A stretch of 64,000 bases of DNA, taken from positions 62,001-126,000 of the forward strand of contig CALICM010000002.1 of assembly GCA_938049225.1 (NCBI GenBank), in the 5' to 3' direction. This document shows, piece by piece, positions 1 through 8,302 of the stretch (positions within the stretch are counted from its first letter, which is position 1; the number at the start of each line of letters is the position of its first letter). Made by a program: the position numbers and the translations under genes. The DNA is from an uncultured Paracoccaceae bacterium (GTDB lineage Bacteria > Pseudomonadota > Alphaproteobacteria > Rhodobacterales > Rhodobacteraceae). The notes beneath the pieces were generated by a model. That model searched no databases. It was not told where the DNA came from and worked only from the letters and a program-made list of their open reading frames with translations.

Positions 1-588
1 AAGCAAGAGGGGGCGGGGTATTCCGCACGCGGTGTGCTGCGCGGTAGCGGCGTTATTGGATCGTTGGTGAACCTGGCGTTCGAGGGGACCGTGCAGGGGG
101 TAGCGGGTGCTGATGGCGCTTTGCAGCCTCAGCGGTATGTGGCGGTAAGGGGTAAAGGCGACAAGGCGCGTGAGGTGGTGATGCGCTACGCGCAAGGGGT
201 GCCACAAGAGGTGACGTTGACCCCGCCACGCAAGCGGTCAAGACCCTATGACATTGCCCATGGGGAACAGGGGGGCACTTTGGATCCGGTCAGCGCGGCG
301 GCAGCGTTGTTGCCGGATCGGCCGGCGGCCGCGGCGTGCGAGCGTGTGATCGAGATTTTCGACGGCACGCGACGGTCGCGCATCACCCTGGGCGCGCGGC
401 AGGCGTTGGAAGGCGGGATGCGCTGCGCCGGAGCTTATGAGCGGGTCGCGGGCTATTCGCCGAAATCCATGCAAGAGCAGACCCGGTTTAACTTCGTGCT
501 GAGCTATCGTGCGGTGGGCGAGGTGATGCAACTGATGCGGATCGAGATGGAGACCGAATACGGTCGGGCATTGGCGCGGCGGCGGTGA
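1..588 (+). CDS. DUF3108 domain-containing protein, 5' truncated
   Basis: The reading frame is open back to the first base, so the window edge cuts off the N-terminus, where a signal peptide would be expected. The visible 195 residues contain the tyrosine- and glycine-rich beta-strand pattern of DUF3108 periplasmic proteins (GYSARG, then GSLVNLAFEGTVQG, RYVAVR and VVMRYAQGVP). The family function is not established; members are often found with cell-envelope genes. A start at the GTG at 34 would cut the domain in half and is unlikely. The gene converges on dsbB. Family assignment is from recognition of the pattern only. Confidence 0.7.
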   Translation, partial: KQEGAGYSARGVLRGSGVIGSLVNLAFEGTVQGVAGADGALQPQRYVAVRGKGDKAREVVMRYAQGVPQEVTLTPPRKRSRPYDIAHGEQGGTLDPVSAAAALLPDRPAAAACERVIEIFDGTRRSRITLGARQALEGGMRCAGAYERVAGYSPKSMQEQTRFNFVLSYRAVGEVMQLMRIEMETEYGRALARRR

Positions 589-701
589 TCCAAAGGTGCG
601 CGCTGGCGCGCGCAAGTCCATGAGCCCTTCGGGCGGTGGGCGCCGATCGTGGGCGGCATCGCCTTGACGTCTGGGAACCGCGGACCTTGGGGTGATCTCT
701 T

Positions 702-1178
702 TCAGGGGGTGCTTGACTGAGTGAGGCTGCGCCAGGCCGCAAGCCACAGAAGGGCAAGGATGGCCGAGATCAGCGCGTTCCACCCCGCCATTGAGAGGCC
801 GGCGAGGCTCCAGGCCACATCGTCACAGCGTACAACTGGGGCCTCAAGAATCTGGGCCAGAAGATCTTCAGCGCTGATCCCTTGGGGGCTGCCAGCGGTG
901 CAGGTGTTCGGCCCCTCCCACCAGGTGTATTCAACGCCCATATGATAGGTGCCGATGGCGGCGGTGGTCGCGGCGGCCAGGGCGCCGGCCAGGGTCAGCA
1001 GGCGCGTCGGAAGCGCCAAGGCCAGGGCACCGATGGCGATCGCGGCGATATGGGGATAGCGCTGCCAGTAGCACAGTTTGCACGGCGGCAGACCGCCCAG
1101 GTATTGAAAGGCCAGCGCGCCCAGCATCAGTGCGGCCGACCCCCCTGCGGCCAAAAGGATCAGCCGCCGCGGTGTCAC
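702..1178 (-). CDS. dsbB: Disulfide bond formation protein B (DsbB family)
   Basis: About 158 residues with four predicted membrane helices. The first periplasmic loop carries the redox pair PCKLCYW and the second carries a Cys in NTCTAGS and one in VVRCDD, which is the two-pair layout of DsbB. DsbB reoxidises the periplasmic thiol oxidase DsbA and passes electrons to quinone in the inner membrane. I place the start at the GTG at 1178, because it overlaps the TGA of the upstream membrane gene (GTGA), which suggests translational coupling. The longer frame upstream is antisense-like and lies inside the neighbour. Confidence 0.9.
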   Translation of the reverse strand: MTPRRLILLAAGGSAALMLGALAFQYLGGLPPCKLCYWQRYPHIAAIAIGALALALPTRLLTLAGALAAATTAAIGTYHMGVEYTWWEGPNTCTAGSPQGISAEDLLAQILEAPVVRCDDVAWSLAGLSMAGWNALISAILALLWLAAWRSLTQSSTP

Positions 1179-1753
1179 AACAGCCTCACCACCGCGAAAC
1201 CGCCGATCAGCAGCACGAAAAAGGCGGTCGTCACCAGGCCAAAGCGGCGCTCGACAAAGTCGCGGATCGGGGGGCCGAACTTCCACAACAGCCCGGCGAG
1301 CAGGAAGAAGATAAAAGCGCGGGCCATCAGCGAGGCTGTGAGGAACACAGTGAAATTCAGCCCCGTGGCGCCCGAAGTAATTGTGATCACCTTGTAGGGA
1401 AAGGGGGTGATCCCGGCCATCAGAACCGCCCAGGCCCCATATTCGTTAAAGCGCGCCTGGAATTCAGCGAATTTCTCCGCCTTGCCGTAGAAATCGAGCA
1501 CCGGTTGGCCGACAGACTGGAACAGCTCCGCCCCGATCCAATAGCCCAGCACACCGCCCAGGACCGAGGCCAGCGTGCAGACCACCGCGATCAGCCAGGC
1601 GCGGTGCGGGGCCGCGATAACCATCGGAATGATCATGACATGGGGCGGGATCGGAAAGACCGAGCTTTCGACAAAGGCCACTGCCGCCAAAGCGGGCAGC
1701 GCATAAGGTCCCTCGGCCAGGCGCAAAGTGCCGTCATAAAGCCTGCGCAGCAT
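1175..1753 (-). CDS. YqaA/DedA-like inner membrane protein
   Basis: About 192 residues, largely hydrophobic, with the VTT/SNARE-associated pattern of the YqaA family: ESSVFPIPPHVMIIP near the N-terminus, a G-rich segment (GGVLGYWIGAEL) and a MAGITPFPYKV re-entrant motif. Members of this fold (DedA/VTT) are linked to membrane lipid handling or transport, but the exact substrate is unknown. The start ATG at 1753 has an AAAGGA ribosome site eight bases upstream; the frame continues further but includes the tRNA-Leu region, so the longer version is wrong. The gene is followed by dsbB with a four-base overlap, so the two are probably made together. Confidence 0.85.
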   Translation of the reverse strand: MLRRLYDGTLRLAEGPYALPALAAVAFVESSVFPIPPHVMIIPMVIAAPHRAWLIAVVCTLASVLGGVLGYWIGAELFQSVGQPVLDFYGKAEKFAEFQARFNEYGAWAVLMAGITPFPYKVITITSGATGLNFTVFLTASLMARAFIFFLLAGLLWKFGPPIRDFVERRFGLVTTAFFVLLIGGFAVVRLL

Positions 1754-1830
1754 GGGCGTCCTTTCAGGCGTTGCGAAGTGGATTGCGCCTATCCACCATG
1801 GGCACGCCCGCTGGTCAAGGCGGCAGGGCA

Positions 1831-1858
1831 TTGACGGCGCCCAAAGTGCGCGATAAGC
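1831..1858 (+). promoter_or_regulatory. Probable sigma-70 promoter of tRNA-Leu
   Basis: TTGACG at 1831-1836 is followed after 16 bases by ATAAGC (1853-1858), placing the transcription start within about 12 bases of the tRNA 5' end. The -35 box is close to consensus and the -10 box is moderate. Confidence 0.5.
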
Positions 1859-1870
1859 GACAGGTGGTAA

Positions 1871-1954
1871 GCCCGAGTGGCGGAATGGTAGACGCAGGGG
1901 ATTCAAAATCCCCCGCCGCAAGGCGTGCCGGTTCGAGTCCGGCCTCGGGTACCA
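1871..1954 (+). tRNA. tRNA-Leu (anticodon CAA)
   Basis: An 84-base cloverleaf. The acceptor stem GCCCGAG pairs with CTCGGGT, followed by discriminator A and an encoded CCA. The anticodon stem GGGGA/TCCCC encloses loop TTCAAAA, giving anticodon CAA, which reads TTG. A long variable arm (CGCCGCAAGGCG region) marks it as class II, as expected for leucine. The T arm contains GGTTCGAGTCC. It stands alone between divergent genes. Confidence 0.96.
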
Positions 1955-1962
1955 AGGGTTTT

Positions 1963-2007
1963 GCGGGCATCGGGGACCATCTGATGCCCGCCCCCCTTTG
2001 GGATTTT
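1963..2007 (+). terminator. Probable terminator of tRNA-Leu
   Basis: A nine-base-pair stem GCGGGCATC (1963-1971) with GATGCCCGC (1983-1991) begins eight bases after the tRNA. A C-rich spacer follows, then TTTT at 2004-2007. The T-run is short and displaced, so efficiency is uncertain. Confidence 0.5.
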
Positions 2008-2015
2008 CCCTCGGT

Positions 2016-2150
2016 TCAGATGTTCTTTTGGGCGGCCTTGTAGGCTTTCAACATATCCGGCGTGGCATGTGACCGGGTGTCTTGGAACGGGTTGACGACG
2101 AACAAGCCGACAAGGGCTATCAGTCCGGTGACCGCGAAGAAAGTGCGCAT
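2016..2150 (-). CDS. Small membrane or secreted protein, 44 residues, unknown function
   Basis: The ORF starts at an ATG (2150) preceded by TTAAGGAT about eight bases upstream and encodes MRTFFAVTGLIALVGLFVVN, then a short polar tail PFQDTRSHATPDMLKAYKAA and QKNI. The N-terminal 20 residues look like an uncleaved signal anchor or a signal peptide without a clear cleavage site. The tail is amphipathic and lysine-rich. It lies opposite and downstream of tRNA-Leu. I do not recognise a family. The good ribosome site, coherent hydrophobic segment and clean stop make it a credible short gene. Confidence 0.55.
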   Translation of the reverse strand: MRTFFAVTGLIALVGLFVVNPFQDTRSHATPDMLKAYKAAQKNI

Positions 2151-2464
2151 TTTGTGTATCCTTAAGCTGCGCGGGTTCTACCGCGCCGGTTTCTGGCGGA
2201 TGAAAGCCCCCGTGTCCTGCGGAAGGCGTCACCCTGACGATGATGTGAGGGATACTCCGGCGGGGCGGGATTGGATCACCGATGCGGAAAGTATCGCTGG
2301 TAGGGCGCGGCGTTTTCTTGGGTCTTGCCAGCTAATCCGCTTGAAAATAGGACTTTATTCAAACCGGGGGCCTCTTGTTTCCCCTGTTCACAAGGGGGTT
2401 AATTGTCTGTGTGCAGCGCGGGGCGCTAGGGTCGCGAAAGAGCGTCCGACCTGAAGGAGCGATT

Positions 2465-3358
2465 GTGCGCAGACCCCTGATTTTGGCCTTGTTCCTGGGC
2501 TTTGTCGCCTCGCCAACCTTGGCGGGTGAAACGAGCGCTGTTACCTGTACCGATCCTGTGCCCCTGACTGACATTCAGGACGCGCAGGCAGACCGGCCCC
2601 GGATCTTGGTCTTAGGGGATAGCCAGATTTCGTTTGGCGCGGGGCAGGTATTTCAAGAGTTCTTTGGGGATTTCGCGGGCAAATGCGGCAGCAGAACCTT
2701 GGCTGGTGCGCAGGTTGCCTCGATCGGCGTACGGTCGAGTTCGCTGCACTCTTGGACGGCGCGCGGCGCGCGCGGGAAAGGCGTGATTTGCGATGTGGAT
2801 AAGAAATATGGCGTGAACGCCGGAACTTATGGCATCAACAAGCCCACTGGCCGCAGCTATGTGCAGATCGGGCAGGGGGCTGCCTATCAGTTTTGCAAAG
2901 CTGGGAGATCGCCGCTTGAGGCGTTATTCGAGGGCGGGCGCTATCAACCGGACTTGTTGGTGATGTCATTTCTGGGCAACGCAACGGACCGTTGGGCGGG
3001 CAATCCGGCCACAGCGATCGAAGATGTGCGGGCGACCCTGGCGCAGATCCCGGCCAGCACGCGGTGTATTTTCATGACCACGGCCCCCTCCTATGATCGG
3101 GCCACCAACAATCGTCGGGCCCAGGCGCAAGAGGCCGTAGCGGCGGCATTTGCCCAAGTGGGCCAGCGTTGCACCTTCGTGCGCGGCTTCACAGAAGAAA
3201 CCCGCACCGTGAACGAAGGGAATGCCGCGCATTTCAAGACCAATTCCGCTGGCCGCGTGACTGACGTACATCATCCGAATATCCGCGCCGCGCGCGCCTT
3301 TTTCGCGCAGGTTGCGCCACAGATATGCCGCGCTGTCAGAGACGAGATGGAGGGTTAG
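2465..3358 (+). CDS. Secreted SGNH/GDSL-like hydrolase, first of a tandem pair
   Basis: About 297 residues. The N-terminus (LILALFLGFVASPTLAG) is a signal peptide. After about 55 residues comes LVLGDSQISFG, the GDS block I nucleophile motif of SGNH hydrolases, and near the C-terminus DVHHPN supplies the D-x-x-H of block V. A central SFLGN resembles an oxyanion-hole Asn block. SGNH enzymes cleave esters, often O-acetyl groups on polysaccharides; the substrate here is unknown. I chose GTG 2465 because GAAGGAG lies just upstream; the in-frame start at 2375 would put a polar stretch ahead of the signal peptide. The next gene is a close paralogue four bases downstream. Confidence 0.8.
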   Translation: MRRPLILALFLGFVASPTLAGETSAVTCTDPVPLTDIQDAQADRPRILVLGDSQISFGAGQVFQEFFGDFAGKCGSRTLAGAQVASIGVRSSSLHSWTARGARGKGVICDVDKKYGVNAGTYGINKPTGRSYVQIGQGAAYQFCKAGRSPLEALFEGGRYQPDLLVMSFLGNATDRWAGNPATAIEDVRATLAQIPASTRCIFMTTAPSYDRATNNRRAQAQEAVAAAFAQVGQRCTFVRGFTEETRTVNEGNAAHFKTNSAGRVTDVHHPNIRAARAFFAQVAPQICRAVRDEMEG

Positions 3359-3362
3359 ACCG

Positions 3363-4253
3363 GTGAACCGTTTGAAGCGTGCCGCTTTTGGCTTGGGCCT
3401 TGTGGCCTTGGGGTTATCGGTTGGATCCGCGCGGGCCGAAGAGTTCACCTCGCCCGACATACTGATTTTGGGTGACAGCCAGATCTCGTTCGGGTCGGGG
3501 CCGGTGTTTCTTGAGTTTTTTGAGAATATCAAGGCGCATTGCGACCCCAATGCCCAGCAAGAAGAGCAATTGCATGCCCTTGGCCAGATGTCCGTTGGGG
3601 TGATCGGCGTGCGCTCGACCTCGCTGCATTCGTGGACGGCGCGCATGGGTAAGGCCAAAGGGGCGATTTGCGATGTCGATCCGAAGTGGATGGTTAATGC
3701 GGGCGCTTATGGGTTGGTCAACCAGAGCGGCAACAAATATGTGCAGATCGGACAGGGGCCTGAGTATCAGTTTTGCGAAAAAGACAAATCGGCCTTCGAG
3801 ACGATGTTCCGCGACGACTACTACAAGCCCAAGCTGCTGTTGATGTCGTTCCTCGGCAATGCCGCCAGCCGCTGGGCCAACAGCCGCGCGGCCGCGCTTG
3901 AGGATGTGCGTGCCGCAATGGCGCAACTGCCCCCCGACATGCCCTGCATCTTTATGACCACAGCGCCCGCCTACACTAAAAAGGTTGTGGATCTGCGGCT
4001 GATGGCGCAGGAAAACCTGAAACATGCCTTTGTCGAAGCGGGCAGTCAGTGCACCTTTATAGAAGGGGCCAACCCACAGACCGTGGCAGCAAACTTGGGC
4101 AATAAGCATTACTTCCGGCTGAACAACGCGGGCATGGTCAAGGATCCGTTTCATCCCAATACCGAGGCCGCGAAAAACTTCTTTGCCATCGAGATGAACG
4201 ACATTTGCAATGGGATTTTCGAGCAGGTGGCGCGGGCGGCGGGCGGGGGATAG
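3363..4253 (+). CDS. Secreted SGNH/GDSL-like hydrolase, second of a tandem pair
   Basis: About 296 residues, with a signal peptide (AAFGLGLVALGLSVGSARA), block I ILILGDSQISFGSG, conserved SLHSWTAR and YVQIGQG segments shared with the preceding gene, SFLGN in the middle and DPFHPN at the C-terminus as the catalytic D-x-x-H. It differs from its neighbour mainly in charge and in the segment between blocks. GTG 3363 is used as the start because GGAGG lies inside the end of the first gene, only four bases separate the two, and the signal peptide starts there. The pair looks like a local duplication with retained catalytic motifs, so both are probably active on related esters. Confidence 0.8.
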   Translation: MNRLKRAAFGLGLVALGLSVGSARAEEFTSPDILILGDSQISFGSGPVFLEFFENIKAHCDPNAQQEEQLHALGQMSVGVIGVRSTSLHSWTARMGKAKGAICDVDPKWMVNAGAYGLVNQSGNKYVQIGQGPEYQFCEKDKSAFETMFRDDYYKPKLLLMSFLGNAASRWANSRAAALEDVRAAMAQLPPDMPCIFMTTAPAYTKKVVDLRLMAQENLKHAFVEAGSQCTFIEGANPQTVAANLGNKHYFRLNNAGMVKDPFHPNTEAAKNFFAIEMNDICNGIFEQVARAAGGG

Positions 4254-4393
4254 CCAAGACCATGGGTGACACTGGGGTGGCAACCGTCAAGGCGCGCCGG
4301 GCCTGCGCAGCGGATATGCTATGTGCCCTCCCCGGTCTTCGCGCTCCGTTTCGCTGCCGGGCCGCCCCTTCCTTTCAGGTCCGCACTGATCGT

Positions 4394-4430
4394 GTCGCAC
4401 CCTTCGAACCTGCTTCATATTTGGTGCGAC
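4394..4430. repeat. Inverted repeat in the gap between SGNH and YHS genes
   Basis: GTCGCACC (4394-4401) is the reverse complement of GGTGCGAC (4423-4430), with 21 bases between. The 293-base gap otherwise shows no convincing gene. The repeat could be an operator or a weak hairpin; it has no T-run. Confidence 0.35.
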
Positions 4431-4546
4431 CTCGCCTAAGCGTGAAGGAACGGGAGCGGCGCTTGCGTTGATCGGGTGGCCTGGGATGGCTACCTGCGCC
4501 GCAGTGGGCCGCCTGGCGGCTGAGTTACAAAGTACAGGAGGTCCTC

Positions 4547-4996
4547 ATGGCGATCAAACGCTGGGCAGCTGCCTTTATTCTGTGGATGTTGACGACAGCG
4601 GGCGCGCTGGCCGCAACACCTGAGCTGAATCTATCGTGGACTGGCTTGGCCCTGCGCGGCTATGACCCCGTGGCGTATTTCACCGTGGGCGAGCCGGTGA
4701 AAGGCAAGCGCAGTCTTTCGGTCGAGCATGGGGGTGGAACCTATCGGTTTTCGTCCCAGGAAACGCGCGAACTGTTCCTGGCGGACCCCGACAAATACCT
4801 GCCCGTCTATGGGGGTTATTGCGCCTATGGTACCGCGCAGAACACTAAAGTGGACGGCGACCCGCAGGTCTGGCACATCGTTGACGGTCGATTATACCTG
4901 AACATTACCCGCGACGTAGACAAGGTCTGGCAGCAAGATATCGCAGGGTATATTGCACGGGCGGACAGGATCTGGCCAAACATAAAATACGACTGA
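4547..4996 (+). CDS. Secreted YHS domain-containing protein
   Basis: 149 residues with a signal peptide (AFILWMLTTAGALA) and a YHS-type domain: ALRGYDPVAYF at about residues 38-48, then YRFSSQETRELFLADPDKYLP and YGGYCAYG. In this family the region binds metal in some proteins, but here the classic Tyr-His-Ser pattern is only partly kept. The start ATG has a perfect AGGAGG ribosome site. Homologous small proteins are common in marine alphaproteobacteria near metal or stress genes, and no function is proven. It stands alone ahead of a methyltransferase gene. Confidence 0.85.
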   Translation: MAIKRWAAAFILWMLTTAGALAATPELNLSWTGLALRGYDPVAYFTVGEPVKGKRSLSVEHGGGTYRFSSQETRELFLADPDKYLPVYGGYCAYGTAQNTKVDGDPQVWHIVDGRLYLNITRDVDKVWQQDIAGYIARADRIWPNIKYD

Positions 4997-5029
4997 CACC
5001 ACAGCCGGTGTCGGTCGCAAGGGGGTGGC

Positions 5030-5800
5030 ATGACGCAGCGGTCCGGAGCTTCGTTTGAAACCGCGCAGGTGGTCGACCTTTATCACCTGCGCCCGCCCTA
5101 TCCGGGGGCGCTGTTCCAGGCGATCCTCAACGCCAGCCCCGCCCGGGGTGCTTTGCTGGACATCGGCTGCGGGCCTGGAAAAATGGCGCGGCCCCTGGCG
5201 CCAAGCTTTGCCCATGTCACAGCAGTTGATCCATCGGTACAAATGCTTGAATTGGGGCGTGGGCTGCCCGGGGGCGATGCGCCGAATATCGTTTGGGTCC
5301 ATGGATTGGCCGAGGATGCGGTCTATCCTCGGCCCTTCTATGACACGGTCGTGGCCGCCCTTAGCCTGCACTGGATGGACCAGCCCCGGCTGTTCGCGCG
5401 TTTGTCCCATAGCCTGCGGCCAAACCATCTGATCGCCATCGTCAACGGCGATCAAGCCTTCGAGCCGCCGTGGGAGGCCGATTGGCAGACCTTCCTGCGC
5501 GATTGGGTGCCACGGATCACAGGCGCGCCGCTGCGCGCAAAGACGCGCGCGATGGCAAGGTCAGCCAAGTACATCGACGTCATGGCGCGGCAGCATCTGA
5601 TATCAGATCCGATCCAACAAAGTGTCGAGGATTTCATCCTCTGCCAGCATTCGCGAGATACATTTGCACTGTCCAAACTCGGGGACCGACGCGCGGCCTT
5701 TGATGACGAGTTGCGGGCGCTTCTGGCGCCTCATGCCCGCGACGGCGTGCTTGAGTTCCGGGTCGGCACGCAGCTCACCTTAGCGTGTTTGGCGCTCTGA
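5030..5800 (+). CDS. Class I SAM-dependent methyltransferase
   Basis: 256 residues. Motif I LLDIGCGPGKMARPLA lies at about residues 43-58, followed by an acidic motif II (VTAVDPS) and the post-motif ALSLHWMDQP. This is the methyltransf_11/25 layout of small-molecule methyltransferases of the UbiE/Tam type. The substrate cannot be told from sequence. The start ATG follows GGGGGTGG. It begins 33 bases after the YHS gene and may be cotranscribed with it; it converges on the LysE-type exporter. Confidence 0.88.
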   Translation: MTQRSGASFETAQVVDLYHLRPPYPGALFQAILNASPARGALLDIGCGPGKMARPLAPSFAHVTAVDPSVQMLELGRGLPGGDAPNIVWVHGLAEDAVYPRPFYDTVVAALSLHWMDQPRLFARLSHSLRPNHLIAIVNGDQAFEPPWEADWQTFLRDWVPRITGAPLRAKTRAMARSAKYIDVMARQHLISDPIQQSVEDFILCQHSRDTFALSKLGDRRAAFDDELRALLAPHARDGVLEFRVGTQLTLACLAL

Positions 5801-5802
5801 CC

Positions 5803-6435
5803 TCAGGCCGTTCCACGCCGGAAAGCCGCCGTCGCGACCCCCATGGCGATCAGCGCGCCGCCGCCCAACCGGGTCAGTGCTGCCAGCACCGGCGGGCGGG
5901 CGATCCGCACCCGCAATCGGTCGGCCAACAACGCATAGGCCAGCGCATTTAGCGCCGCCAAGCCAACAAAGGTGGCGATCAGCACGGCGAACTGCGGCAG
6001 CAACGGCGCTCCGGTCACCACGAATTGGGGCACGAAGGCGATGAAAAAGACGATAGATTTCGGGTTCAACGCGGTCGCGGTTGTCGCATGCACAAACACA
6101 CCCCGTGCCGAGGTCCGCCCCGCCAAACTCAGATCCCCCAGCGTTGCGGCCCCCGCGCTGCGAAACAGATTGATGCCGAGGTAAATCAAATACGCCGCCC
6201 CCACCCATTTCAGCACGGTGAACAATGTGGCCGAGGCCAGAACCAAGGCTCCCAATCCCGCCAGCGAGGCGCTCATCGCGATCAAATCCCCCAGTGCCAC
6301 TCCGGCGACGGTCGCCAGCGCCACCGGCCGTCCGTGACTGACCGCATAGCTGAGTACCAATAATACCGTTGGCCCGGGGATCAGCAACAACGCTGTCGAG
6401 GCCGCAACGAAAGCCAACCAAAACTCAAGATCCAT
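5803..6435 (-). CDS. LysE family amino-acid exporter
   Basis: 210 residues with about six membrane helices. The N-terminal LLIPGPTVLLVLSYAVSHG and the GVALGDLI segment are the LysE/RhtB signature, and TATALNPKSIVFFIAFVPQF is the conserved second-half motif. These proteins export amino acids or their derivatives across the inner membrane using the proton gradient. The substrate is not predictable. It ends three bases from the convergent methyltransferase gene, with no room for a terminator. Confidence 0.92.
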   Translation of the reverse strand: MDLEFWLAFVAASTALLLIPGPTVLLVLSYAVSHGRPVALATVAGVALGDLIAMSASLAGLGALVLASATLFTVLKWVGAAYLIYLGINLFRSAGAATLGDLSLAGRTSARGVFVHATTATALNPKSIVFFIAFVPQFVVTGAPLLPQFAVLIATFVGLAALNALAYALLADRLRVRIARPPVLAALTRLGGGALIAMGVATAAFRRGTA

Positions 6436-6503
6436 CTCATATACCTTCCATCGCCCCAGCCATCACATAGGCGCCTCAAGTCACCTGTCTCATCTCCTGT
6501 CCC

Positions 6504-6719
6504 TCAAATATCCCCGCCGGAGGCTCCGGCACCCGACCCGTGCGCCACCTCCAAAGCCGCACGCAACACCGTCGCGTCGCCAATGTGGTTCATCAAAACC
6601 AGCACCAGTCGGGCGTTCAGCGCCGCACTTTCCGCCTCGGTCAGCCCGTCGTGTGCGGCGATCAGCGCGGCATAGGTGGCGTCAGGATCGGCCAGGTTCG
6701 GGTCCGATGTCAGGGTCAT
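6504..6719 (-). CDS. DUF2783 domain-containing small protein
   Basis: 71 residues, DPDATYAALIAAHDGLTEAE being the recognisable start of DUF2783. It is the last gene of a four-gene unit and its ATG overlaps the stop of the FAD monooxygenase (ATGA). DUF2783 proteins are nearly always encoded next to such monooxygenases and may be accessory subunits; no function is proven. Confidence 0.85.
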   Translation of the reverse strand: MTLTSDPNLADPDATYAALIAAHDGLTEAESAALNARLVLVLMNHIGDATVLRAALEVAHGSGAGASGGDI

Positions 6720-8302
6720 CCCAGACCTCCCTTAGCGCGGTCCAGGGCGATGGCGATGGTCGCCGGTGCCGCATCGGTCCAGCGTGCGGCGATATGCTGA
6801 TCGGGGCGGATCAGGTACAGCGCGCTGAGGTGTGTGTTTAGGTAGCGGCTTTGCACCTCGGGGCTGGCCAGGATCTCGACCGGTCGCGTACCCACCACCT
6901 CAGGCGCCGGGCGGCCGATGGCCAGCAGCGCAAAATCCCCGCCCAGCCGGTCCAACAGCCAGCCGCCCGGCAGCGGCGCGTCCACCGCCGGTGCCCCCGG
7001 TCGGGTCAGCGCGGGCAGTGTCGGGTCGTCCGGCCCGTTCAAACCCGACCCATCGTACCAGGTCGGCTGCGACAGCCGCCCCGAGTTGACCAGGGGCCGG
7101 GCAAAGGCGTGGTCGCGGGCCAGGTCCAGCACCGCGTCGCGGAACACCCGGCTGGCCGCGGACTTGGGGGTGATGAAATCGGTGGCGCGGGTCGAGTTCA
7201 GGATATTCTCCTCGGCCGCTTGCACCCGTTCGCTGTCATAGCTGTCGATCAGCGCTTCGGGTGCGGCGCCCTCCAGCACCAGTCGCAGCTTCCACGCCAG
7301 GTTGTCGGCATCCTGGATCCCACTGTTCGCGCCGCGCGCCCCAAAGGGCGAGACCTGATGCGCACTGTCGCCGGCAAAGAGCATACGGCCATGCCGGAAC
7401 CGTTCCATCCGCATGCATTGAAACGTATAGATCGAGACCCATTCCAGTTCGAACGCCACCTCGGGCCCCAGCATGGCCTTAAGCCGGGGGATCACCCGCT
7501 CGGGCGCTTTCTCGACCTCCTTGTCGATGTCCCAGCCCAGTTGCAGATCGATCCGCCAAATGTCGTCAGGCTGCTTGTGCAGCAGCGCCGATTGACCGGG
7601 ATTGAACGGCGGGTCGAACCAGAACCAGCGCTCGGTCGGAAAGTCGGCTTGCATGCGTACATCAGCGATCAGGAAATTGTCCTCGAACACCCGGCCGGTG
7701 AAATCCAGCCCCATCATCGCGCGGAGGGGCGAGCGTGCGCCATCGCAGGCCACCAGCCAGTCGGCGGCAATCTGGTACGGTTCTTCCGGCGTGTCGACGG
7801 TCACGCCGACATGATCCGGCTGGGGGTCTACGGCTATCACGCGCGAGTTGCCGCGGATATGCACCGGCTTGCCCGCCGCCTCAAGCGTGCGCAGACGGGC
7901 GACCAGTTCCGCCTCGACCGTGTACTGCTGGATGTTGATGAACGCCGGGTGCTTGTGCCCCGCCTCGGGCAGCAGGTTGAAGTCAAAGATCTGATCCTCA
8001 CCCGCAAAGACCTTGCCCCGGTTCCAGGTGACGCCCTTTGCCACCAGATCTGCGCCGACGCCCAACCGGTCCAGAATTTCAAGCTGTCGCTTGGCGAAAC
8101 AGATCGCCCGGCTCCCGAAGGAGACCTTGTCGTTGTCGTCCAGTACCACCACGGGTACATCGTGCATGGCCAGGTCGATGGCCAGGACCAACCCCACCGG
8201 CCCCGCACCGACGATGACCACGGGGTGCCGCACTGGGACAGGGGCGTCCTGATCCGCGCTGCGAGCATAGGGGTAGAGGGGGGTGTCGAAGATCTTGCTC
8301 AT
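6716..8302 (-). CDS. FAD-dependent aromatic monooxygenase (MhpA-like)
   Basis: 528 residues. The FAD fold starts with VIVGAGPVGLVLAIDLA at about residues 29-45, followed by the DG motif VACDGARSPLR and the second FAD motif LFAGDSAHQVSPFGARGAN. This is the PF01494 group A flavoprotein layout of phenolic hydroxylases such as MhpA. The C-terminal thioredoxin-like region (residues about 410-520) is present. The enzyme should hydroxylate a phenolic acid with NAD(P)H and oxygen in the cytoplasm. It overlaps its neighbours by ATGA at both ends. In related bacteria this gene, DUF2783 and an MBL protein occur near homogentisate-pathway genes, but none of those is in this window. Confidence 0.88.
   Translation of the reverse strand: MSKIFDTPLYPYARSADQDAPVPVRHPVVIVGAGPVGLVLAIDLAMHDVPVVVLDDNDKVSFGSRAICFAKRQLEILDRLGVGADLVAKGVTWNRGKVFAGEDQIFDFNLLPEAGHKHPAFINIQQYTVEAELVARLRTLEAAGKPVHIRGNSRVIAVDPQPDHVGVTVDTPEEPYQIAADWLVACDGARSPLRAMMGLDFTGRVFEDNFLIADVRMQADFPTERWFWFDPPFNPGQSALLHKQPDDIWRIDLQLGWDIDKEVEKAPERVIPRLKAMLGPEVAFELEWVSIYTFQCMRMERFRHGRMLFAGDSAHQVSPFGARGANSGIQDADNLAWKLRLVLEGAAPEALIDSYDSERVQAAEENILNSTRATDFITPKSAASRVFRDAVLDLARDHAFARPLVNSGRLSQPTWYDGSGLNGPDDPTLPALTRPGAPAVDAPLPGGWLLDRLGGDFALLAIGRPAPEVVGTRPVEILASPEVQSRYLNTHLSALYLIRPDQHIAARWTDAAPATIAIALDRAKGGLG

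Noticed and set aside
4205-4471. 88-residue plus-strand frame
   Set aside because: It starts inside the SGNH gene and shows no ribosome site or family.
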